NCBI GenBank assembly: GCA_041749275.1
Contig: JBGTBQ010000222.1
Coordinates: 1 to 12,511 of the forward strand
From: JBGTBQ01 sp041749275
GTDB taxonomy: Bacteria; Acidobacteriota; Blastocatellia; Pyrinomonadales; Pyrinomonadaceae
Direction of reading: 5' to 3'
DNA length: 12,511 nt
The notes under the pieces were generated by a model, which saw only the letters and a program-made list of their open reading frames with translations, had not been told where the DNA came from and did not search any database. How positions within the stretch are numbered: position 1 is the stretch's first letter; every line of letters begins with the position of its first letter. Position numbers and translations under genes: made by a program. Below are positions 6,253-12,511 of the stretch, piece by piece.

Positions 6253-6753
6253 ATGAACTATCTCGAAGACTTGTTATCTCGTTATCGAAATAAAGGGATC
6301 TTAGTTGATACCAACTTGTTGTTGGTTTATTTCGTAGGGATGTACGATCCTGACCGCATAAGTAGGTTCAATAGAACAGCAGCTTTTACCATTGAAGATT
6401 TTGAACTGTTATCCAGACTTCTCGCCTTTTTTAGTAAAGTAGTCACCACTCCAAACATCCTCACTGAAGTAAATAGCTTGTCGAATAAGTTTCCTGACGA
6501 TTTAAAGCCAGCGTTTTACCCTGTATTCGCAAAACGTCTCACGGTTTTAGATGAACAGTATATCGCGAGCAACAAAGTATCTTCGCTTCATCACTTCAAC
6601 AGATTTGGACTCACAGATTCAGGAATTATAAGTTTGGCTGTGGGAAGCTATCTTGTCCTGACCGACGACTTTAAGCTGTCGGGATATTTGCAAGGAATCA
6701 ATGTTGATGTAATCAACTTTAACCATATCAGATCGGTTACCTGGAATATTTAG
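6253..6753 (+). CDS. PIN-domain nuclease-like protein
   Basis: A 166-residue protein with the spaced acidic residues of PIN ribonucleases: D19 in GILVDTN, E72 in TTPNILTEV, D122 in GLTDSGI, and D138/D139 in LVLTDD. These would bind Mg2+ or Mn2+ for RNA cleavage. It is somewhat longer than the roughly 130 residues of VapC-type toxins, with extra residues in 30-60, and lacks membrane segments. It starts two bases after the 83-residue gene (AGGAAAG at 6236-6242 may serve as its binding site). Two-gene order with a small upstream partner is typical of toxin-antitoxin modules, but the partner is not a known antitoxin type. The line 6241-6300 is 38% G+C against about two thirds in neighbouring genes, so the pair probably arrived by transfer. 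Confidence 0.82.
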   Translation: MNYLEDLLSRYRNKGILVDTNLLLVYFVGMYDPDRISRFNRTAAFTIEDFELLSRLLAFFSKVVTTPNILTEVNSLSNKFPDDLKPAFYPVFAKRLTVLDEQYIASNKVSSLHHFNRFGLTDSGIISLAVGSYLVLTDDFKLSGYLQGINVDVINFNHIRSVTWNI

Positions 6754-6773
6754 CGAGGACGAGTTTTTACTTT

Positions 6774-7574
6774 ATGAAAACCGTACTCATCACCGGCGCG
6801 TCGGGCGGCATCGGCCATGTCTTCGCGCAAAAGCTCGCGGCGCGCGGCGAGAACGTGTTTCTGGTCGCGCGGTCGGGCGAAAAGCTCGCCGTCATCTGTA
6901 ACGCCCTGATCGCGGAGCACAACGTTGACGCGCAATTCTTCGCGCTCGATTTGACGGAGCGGGACGCGCCCGCGCGACTGTTTGCGGAGACCGAGCGGCG
7001 CGGCCTCGAAGTCGAAACGCTGGTCAACAACGCGGGCTACGGGTCGGTCGGAGAGTTCTCGCTGTTAGACCTTGAGAACGAATTGCGGATGATTGACCTC
7101 AATGTCCGCTCGCTCGTCGAGTTGACGCATCACTATCTTGCGCCGATGCGCGAGCGGAAGCGCGGCGCGATCATCAATGTCGCTTCCACGGTCGCCTTCC
7201 AGCCCGTGCCGTTCATGGCCGTTTACGGCGCGACGAAGGCGTTCGTGCTCTCTTTCTCGGAGGCGCTCTGGGATGAGAATCGCGCGCACGGCGTCCGTGT
7301 GCTCGCGCTCTGTCCCGGCTCGACCGACACGAATTTCTTCGAGGCCGCCGGCACCGAGACGCCGCCCGCCGCTATCGTGCAGACGCCCGAAGAGGTCGTC
7401 GAGACGGGGTTGCGCGCGCTCGAACGTGGACAGAGCCATGTCATCTCCGGCTGGATGAATTTCCTGCTGGCCGAATCTAACCGCCTCGCCCCGCGCTCTG
7501 TCGCAACGCGCATCGCCGGGATGATTTTGAAGAAGCGTTATAAACCAGACGGTGGAGCAAAGTCTGGAGGCTGA
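6774..7574 (+). CDS. Short-chain dehydrogenase/reductase
   Basis: A 266-residue classical SDR (COG0300-like). The cofactor motif is TGASGGIG (7-14), NNAG is at 85-88, and the catalytic set is N110, S138, Y151 and K155 (YGATK). V31-A-R33 after the second strand suggests NADP(H) preference. It carries out NAD(P)-dependent oxidation or reduction of an unidentified alcohol or carbonyl. The last 20 or so residues are basic and glycine-rich (KKRYKPDGGAKSGG), without a clear membrane segment. It lies between the AT-rich insert and serC, with a G+C-rich composition like the rest of the window. Only a weak GAGGA (6756-6760) precedes the ATG. Whether it is linked in function to serine synthesis cannot be told. 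Confidence 0.9.
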   Translation: MKTVLITGASGGIGHVFAQKLAARGENVFLVARSGEKLAVICNALIAEHNVDAQFFALDLTERDAPARLFAETERRGLEVETLVNNAGYGSVGEFSLLDLENELRMIDLNVRSLVELTHHYLAPMRERKRGAIINVASTVAFQPVPFMAVYGATKAFVLSFSEALWDENRAHGVRVLALCPGSTDTNFFEAAGTETPPAAIVQTPEEVVETGLRALERGQSHVISGWMNFLLAESNRLAPRSVATRIAGMILKKRYKPDGGAKSGG

Positions 7575-7623
7575 AGTCAAGAGACGCGCTGAACCGACGA
7601 GCGCGTTTCTGATTCCAGACTTT
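7545..7623 (+). promoter_or_regulatory. Overlapping alternative hairpins between the SDR gene and serC
   Basis: GTCTGG at 7562-7567 can pair either with the upstream CCAGAC at 7545-7550 or, as part of AAAGTCTGGA (7559-7568), with TCCAGACTTT at 7614-7623. A further stem lies inside the second fold: 7582-7590 with 7600-7608, one G-T pair included. The SDR stop codon (7572-7574) lies within the fold. A T-rich but interrupted stretch follows, then the serC binding site. It could be a terminator or an attenuator-like switch. The base pairing is visible; function is inferred. Confidence 0.4.
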
Positions 7624-7648
7624 CGATTTACTTTTTCAGGAGAGAACA

Positions 7649-8734
7649 ATGACCGAGAGAATCTTTAACTTCAGCGCCGGCCCCGCCGTGCTGCCCGTGC
7701 CCGTGCTCGAAGAGGCGCGCGAGGAGTTGCTTTCATTGCCGGGCGTCGGGATGAGCGTGATGGAGATCAGCCACCGCTCGAAGACGTTCGACGAGATCAT
7801 CGGCGGCGCCGAACAGGGATTGCGCGAACTGATGGGCATCCCCGAAAATTACCACGTCCTTTTTTTACAGGGCGGCGCGAGCCTTCAGTTCTCGATGATC
7901 CCGATGAATTTGCTGGCGGAAGGCGCGAGCGCCGACTACGTCGTCACGGGGAGTTGGGGCAAGAAGGCGGTCAAGGAGGCGAAGAAGGCGGGCGCCGTCT
8001 CGGTCGCCGCCGACATGGCCGACAGCCGCTACTCGCGCGTGCCCGATCAGGGCGAGCTAAAGCTTAATCCCGACGCGTCTTACGTCCACCTCACGTCGAA
8101 CGAGACGATTGAGGGCATCGAGTTCAAGTCAGAGCCGTCGGTCGGCGACGTGCCGCTCATCTCCGACGCCTCGTCAAATATCTGCTCGCGCCCGATTGAT
8201 GTCACGAAGTACGCGCTCATCTACGCGGGCGCGCAGAAGAACCTCGGCCCGTCGGGGCTGACCATCGTCATCATCCGCGACGACCTGCTCGCGCGCATCC
8301 CGGCGGGCTTGCACGCGATGCTGGACTATCGCACGCACGTCGAGAACAAGTCGCTCTACAACACGCCGAACACGTGGGGCATTTACATCCTCAACCTCGT
8401 CGGCAAGTGGGTGAAGGCGCAGGGTGGACTCGAAGGCATGGGGCGCGCGAACGAAGAGAAGGCGCAACTCATCTACGACGCGATTGACGCGACCGAGTTC
8501 TATCGCGGCCACGCCGCTCCAGAGGCGCGCTCGATTATGAATCTTACGTTCCGTCTGCCGTCCGAAGAGTTGGAGAAGAAGTTCACGTCGGAAGCGACGG
8601 CGCAGGGGTTGGACGGACTGAAGGGCCATCGCTCGGTCGGCGGCATCCGCGCCTCGATCTACAACGCTTTCCCGCGCGCGGGCGTCGAAGCGCTCGTCGC
8701 GTTTATGAAGGAGTTCGAGGCGAAGAACGGTTAA
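7649..8734 (+). CDS. serC: Phosphoserine aminotransferase
   Basis: A 361-residue class-V aminotransferase matching SerC in length and motifs. It opens with NFSAGPAVLP (7-16), then EISHRS (39-44), the phosphate-binding GGAS (75-78), and the pyridoxal-phosphate lysine K197 in YAGAQKN. The C-terminus contains GHRSVGGIRASIYNA. It converts 3-phosphohydroxypyruvate plus glutamate to phosphoserine and 2-oxoglutarate, the second step of serine synthesis, and relatives also act in pyridoxal-phosphate synthesis. AGGAGAG (7638-7644) stands five bases before ATG 7649. serA, encoding the preceding enzyme, is about 1.7 kb upstream on the same strand. A phosphoserine phosphatase is not seen nearby. Confidence 0.96.
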   Translation: MTERIFNFSAGPAVLPVPVLEEAREELLSLPGVGMSVMEISHRSKTFDEIIGGAEQGLRELMGIPENYHVLFLQGGASLQFSMIPMNLLAEGASADYVVTGSWGKKAVKEAKKAGAVSVAADMADSRYSRVPDQGELKLNPDASYVHLTSNETIEGIEFKSEPSVGDVPLISDASSNICSRPIDVTKYALIYAGAQKNLGPSGLTIVIIRDDLLARIPAGLHAMLDYRTHVENKSLYNTPNTWGIYILNLVGKWVKAQGGLEGMGRANEEKAQLIYDAIDATEFYRGHAAPEARSIMNLTFRLPSEELEKKFTSEATAQGLDGLKGHRSVGGIRASIYNAFPRAGVEALVAFMKEFEAKNG

Positions 8735-8776
8735 AAGCTGTGGTCTATCCAGACGTGAGGGCTGCGCGGGTTGAGA

Positions 8777-8866
8777 TTCACCACAGAGACACAGAGGACA
8801 CGGAGAAAGCACAGAGAGCTGAATTCCTCTGTGCCCCCTCTGTGTCCTCTGTGTCTCTGTGGTGAA
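8777..8866. repeat. CACAGAGACACAGAGG inverted repeat hairpin
   Basis: Perfect 25-base arms lie at 8777-8801 and 8842-8866 (beginning TTCACCACAGAGACACAGAG). A nested 8-base stem GCACAGAG/CTCTGTGC (8809-8816 with 8827-8834) forms inside. It contains CACAGAGGACACGGAG, the complement of the unit at 448-463. Located 42 bases after serC, it may act as a transcription barrier. No coding sense is seen between serC and the next gene (8735-9004). Confidence 0.93.
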
Positions 8867-9004
8867 CTTCCCGTTTCCTGACAGTCAACGCTGAGGTTAG
8901 ACAGGGCGGCTTGGCACTAAGCGCAGGGGCGGTTTAAAGTATCCGCGCGTCTCCGCTCTCTTTTACCCACGGGAATTTTCCCACGAACAAGTGTTTGATT
9001 TTTC

Positions 9005-10093
<1,089 letters not shown>

Positions 10094-10100
10094 AGAGCAG

Positions 10101-10174
10101 GTCAGAACCGCCTGCGGTAGCGGGCGGGTTTCCTTCCCTAACCACACCCGCCCGCTACCGCAGGCGGTTCTGAC
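10101..10174. repeat. Dispersed palindrome, copy 3
   Basis: Perfect 29-base arms lie at 10101-10129 and 10146-10174 with a 16-base loop. The 27-base core is the same as in copies 1 and 2 and starts GTCAGAACCGCCTGCGGTAG. It begins seven bases after the propeller-gene stop. A small separate hairpin GGGCC-GCAA-GGCCC follows at 10182-10195, just before the peptidase gene. Confidence 0.95.
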
Positions 10175-10216
10175 AAACAGCGGGCCGCAAGGCCCACACG
10201 ACCGAGTTTGAAAGCC

Positions 10217-12319
10217 ATGCTGTACAAAAATAATCTTCGTCGCTGCCTCCTCGCCACGTTCGTTCTCGCGTCCGTCGCGCTCGCGCAGCAGCCGGTCGCG
10301 GTCAAACACGCGGTCGAAGTCGCGCGCCTGCGCGCGCACGTCACGCACCTCGCTTCCGACAAGCTCGAAGGGCGCAAGACCGGCACGCCGGGCGCGGAGC
10401 AGGCCGCCGACTATATCGCCGCGGAGTTCAAGCGTCTCCGCCTCGCGCCGGGCGGTAACACGGGCACAGGCCCGCGAAACGAGGTCGTCACGAGCGAGTA
10501 CCTGCAACAGTTCCCCTACATCGCGGGCGTCGAACTCGGCAAGGGCAACGCGATAACGCTCACGATGCGCGCCGCAAACGCCGCGCCGCAAACGCCGCCG
10601 GCCACGCTCGACCTGCGCGCTGGCGAAGACTGGATGCCGCTCGGCTTTTCCTCCAATGGCAAGATTGAGAGGGCGCCGGTCGTCTTCGTCGGCTATGGCA
10701 TCACCGCCGCTGAACAGAATTACGACGACTACAAGGGCGCGGCTGCGAAAGATAAAGTCGCGGTCGCGCTCGCGGGCACGCCCGATGGCGACAACCCGCA
10801 CGGCAAGTTCACGCGCTCCGGCGAGGTTCGCTTCAAGGCGGCGGCGGCGCGGGCGGCGGGCGCAAGGGCGCTCGTCCTCATCGCCGGTGAAAACAACTTC
10901 AAGGACGATAAACTTTCGCGCCTCGCTTACGACAACGCGGGCGGCGACGCCGGCATCCCGGTCGTCGTCATTTCCCGTCAGGTCGCGGCGCGAGCGAGCG
11001 GGGCAAGCGTGCCGCAACTGGCCGAGTTCGAGAAAAAGTTCCGCGAGTGGAAAAGCTCCACGCAGGCGATGTCGGCCACGAGCGCCCATGACGCAACGCT
11101 CAACCTGAAGGTGCCGGAGGGCGTGACACTCAACCTCTCGACCGATATCGTGCGAAAGAACGCGCCCGCCGCGAACGTCGTCGGCATGCTGGAAGGCTCA
11201 GACCCGCGTTTGAAGAATGAAGTGATCGTCGTCGGCGCGCATTACGACCATCTGGGGCGCGGCGGACGCAGCAGCCTCGCCGGGCGCGAGGGCGACGTGC
11301 ATCACGGCGCGGACGACAACGCTTCGGGCACGGCGGCGCTGATGGAACTCGCGCGCGTCCTCTCGGCGGAGCGCGCGAAGCTGAGGCGCAGCGTGGTCTT
11401 CATCGCCTTTGGCGGCGAGGAGGAGGGGCTGCTCGGTTCGAGTCATTACGTCAATCACTCGGCCCGCCCGCTCGAACAGACCGTGGCGATGATTAACATG
11501 GACATGGTGGGGCGTCTGCGCGAGGGCGCGTTGATGGTCGGCGGCGTCGGCACCGCCGCGGAATGGCGCGCGTTGCTTGTGACGGCGAACACGGAGCATA
11601 GCAACATGGCGGACGCGCACGGTGCGTCGCAGCCGGAGGCCGGCGGTTCGTCGTCGCAAGCCTCGAATTACCAGATTCAAATGCCGGTCGAGACGGGCGA
11701 TGAAAAGAAGGGCGTCACGGGCGATGAAAAGAAGAACCTCGCGGGCAAGGAAAGGAAGATGAACGTGGAGACCGCCGGCCCCGCGGTTCGCTTCAACCTG
11801 CGGCTGAACGAGGACGGCTTCGGGCCGAGCGACCACTCTTCGTTTTACGCCAAGCGCGTCCCGGTGCTCTTCTTCTTTACGGGTTCGCACGAGGACTATC
11901 ACAAGCCCTCGGACACGGCTGACCGTATCAACTACGATGGCCTCGCTTCCATCGCCGAGTTCGTCCGCCTCATCCTCTCCGACTTGCAGACGAGCGACAA
12001 GCGCCCGACCTTCGCCGTCGCCAAAGTGGAACAGACGGCGCGTTCGACCGGCTTTCGCGTCTACCTCGGCACGGTGCCGAGCTATGGCGAATCCACGGAC
12101 GGCATGAACCTCGACGCCGTGCGTGAAGGCTCACCGGCGGAAAAGGCGGGCCTCAAGGCGGGCGACCGGATCGTGAAGATGGCGGGGCGCGACGTGCGTA
12201 ACGTCTACGACTACACGCAGGCGCTCTCCGAGATGAAGGCCGGAGAAGAGTACGAGGTCGAAGTCGTCCGCGAAGGGCAGCGGCTGATGCTCAAGGTCAC
12301 GCCCGCCGCGAGAAAGTAA
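10217..12319 (+). CDS. Secreted M28 metallopeptidase with PA and PDZ domains
   Basis: A 700-residue exported peptidase. Residues 1-25 form a signal peptide (LRRCLLATFVLASVALAQQ). A PA-like insert lies at about 145-258 and the M28 zinc-peptidase core at about 305-590. Expected di-zinc and catalytic residues are H342 and D344 (GAHYDH), D366 (GADDNASG), E401 and E402 (GGEEEG), D429 (NMDMVG) and H562 (EDYHKPSDT). A PDZ domain (about 605-697) ends the protein, with the GSPAEKAGLKAGD binding-loop region. It likely removes amino acids from peptides outside the cytoplasm. Residues 465-520 are a hydrophilic insert with repeated TGDEKK. ATG 10217 is preferred; TTG 10208 in frame would add three residues, and neither has a strong binding site. 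It probably works with the upstream propeller protein. Confidence 0.92.
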   Translation: MLYKNNLRRCLLATFVLASVALAQQPVAVKHAVEVARLRAHVTHLASDKLEGRKTGTPGAEQAADYIAAEFKRLRLAPGGNTGTGPRNEVVTSEYLQQFPYIAGVELGKGNAITLTMRAANAAPQTPPATLDLRAGEDWMPLGFSSNGKIERAPVVFVGYGITAAEQNYDDYKGAAAKDKVAVALAGTPDGDNPHGKFTRSGEVRFKAAAARAAGARALVLIAGENNFKDDKLSRLAYDNAGGDAGIPVVVISRQVAARASGASVPQLAEFEKKFREWKSSTQAMSATSAHDATLNLKVPEGVTLNLSTDIVRKNAPAANVVGMLEGSDPRLKNEVIVVGAHYDHLGRGGRSSLAGREGDVHHGADDNASGTAALMELARVLSAERAKLRRSVVFIAFGGEEEGLLGSSHYVNHSARPLEQTVAMINMDMVGRLREGALMVGGVGTAAEWRALLVTANTEHSNMADAHGASQPEAGGSSSQASNYQIQMPVETGDEKKGVTGDEKKNLAGKERKMNVETAGPAVRFNLRLNEDGFGPSDHSSFYAKRVPVLFFFTGSHEDYHKPSDTADRINYDGLASIAEFVRLILSDLQTSDKRPTFAVAKVEQTARSTGFRVYLGTVPSYGESTDGMNLDAVREGSPAEKAGLKAGDRIVKMAGRDVRNVYDYTQALSEMKAGEEYEVEVVREGQRLMLKVTPAARK
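11693..11734 (+). repeat. 24-base-period repeat in the peptidase insert
   Basis: ACGGGCGATGAAAAGAAG occurs at 11693-11710 and again at 11717-11734. The period is 24 bases, so the frame is kept and the motif TGDEKK is duplicated. It lies in a lysine- and glutamate-rich loop placed between metal-binding parts of the M28 domain. Confidence 0.9.
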
Positions 12320-12410
12320 AAAGGCAAAAGTAAAAAGGCAAAAGTGGAAGACGAGAAGCAGCGTGCTTGGCGTCTTCCACTTTTGCCTTTTGCTTTTTTA
12401 CTTTTGCCTT
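12313..12410 (+). terminator. 14-base repeats forming a terminator-like hairpin
   Basis: AAAGTAAAAAGGCA occurs twice in tandem (12313-12326, 12327-12340), and the peptidase stop codon lies inside the first unit. A perfect 20-base stem pairs 12333-12352 with 12372-12391, with a small inner stem AAGCA/TGCTT at the tip (12356-12360 with 12364-12368). TGCTTTTTTA follows, so this fits an intrinsic terminator for the peptidase gene. Inverted copies of the repeat continue to about 12410. It also separates the convergent gene on the other strand. Confidence 0.75.
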
Positions 12411-12415
12411 CTGCT

Positions 12416-12511
12416 TTACCAGCGGGGTTCGCGGTCGCGTCCACCGCCGCCGCCGCCATAGCCGCCACGGTCGTGGTCACGCCCGCCGCCGTAGCCGCCG
12501 CCGCCGCCGCG
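12416..12511 (-). CDS. C-terminal tail of a glycine-rich (RGG/GYGGG) protein, probably RNA-binding
   Basis: Only the last 31 codons are present, ending at TAA (complement of 12416-12418). They read RGGGGGYGGGRDHDRGGYGG and end GRDREPRW. Runs of glycine broken by tyrosine, arginine and aspartate are typical of the tails of small bacterial RRM proteins and other RGG-type RNA-binding proteins; the RNA-binding domain itself would lie outside the window. The frame is open to the edge and matches a natural tail, but low complexity makes the identification of the full protein uncertain. It converges on the M28 peptidase gene. Confidence 0.65.
   Translation of the reverse strand, partial: RGGGGGYGGGRDHDRGGYGGGGGGRDREPRW

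Noticed and set aside
5960..6780. An insertion sequence or target-site duplication around the AT-rich pair
   Set aside because: I found no transposase, no terminal inverted repeats and no convincing direct repeats at the borders; transfer is inferred from composition only.
8971..8982. GGGAATTTTCCC as an operator before the propeller gene
   Set aside because: It is an imperfect short palindrome with no second copy in the window; too little to call a binding site.

Overview
This window comes from a GC-rich bacterium (one counted coding line, 7141-7200, is about two thirds G+C). Protein styles and the many short inverted repeats between genes suggest an environmental, soil-type lineage. Acidobacteriota (Blastocatellia-like) is my best guess, but it is inferred from overall resemblance and not from a marker gene. 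Almost everything reads on the + strand. The two exceptions are gene fragments at the edges: a glycosyltransferase N-terminus on the left and a glycine-rich protein tail on the right.

Left part (1-1896): an arsenosugar-biosynthesis locus. A minus-strand TIGR04282-type (DUF2064) glycosyltransferase is divergent from a two-gene unit encoding a CxxC carboxymuconolactone-decarboxylase/AhpD-like protein and the radical SAM enzyme ArsS, whose start and stop codons overlap. The roughly 300-base divergent region holds a long palindrome. A heptamer inverted repeat follows arsS.

Middle (2107-8734): a serine-biosynthesis neighbourhood. It holds a DUF1015 protein, two overlapping paralogous GNAT acetyltransferases, a phosphoglycerate dehydrogenase with an ACT domain (serA), a short-chain dehydrogenase and phosphoserine aminotransferase (serC). 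SerA and SerC catalyse the first two steps from 3-phosphoglycerate to serine; no recognisable phosphoserine phosphatase is present. Between serA and the SDR sits an AT-rich two-gene insert (about 38% G+C in one counted line). It encodes an 83-residue PepSY-like-looking protein and a PIN-domain nuclease, with a strong ribosome binding site that can be hidden in a hairpin. It looks like a transferred toxin-antitoxin-like module. A frameshifted scrap of a four-helix-bundle (S23-type) protein lies just upstream of the GNAT pair.

Right part (9005-12319): two exported proteins, a TolB/PD40 beta-propeller protein and an M28 metallopeptidase with PA and PDZ domains, probably working outside the cytoplasm on peptides or proteins. 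A hairpin built from 14-base repeats ends the peptidase gene and separates it from the convergent RGG/GYGGG-tail gene.

The window's most unusual feature is its intergenic DNA. A 27-31 bp palindrome occurs three times. At least four other families of short repeats (GGATGAR, AGATGTC, CACAGAGG..., AAAGTAAAAAGGCA) are arranged as inverted arms able to form hairpins.
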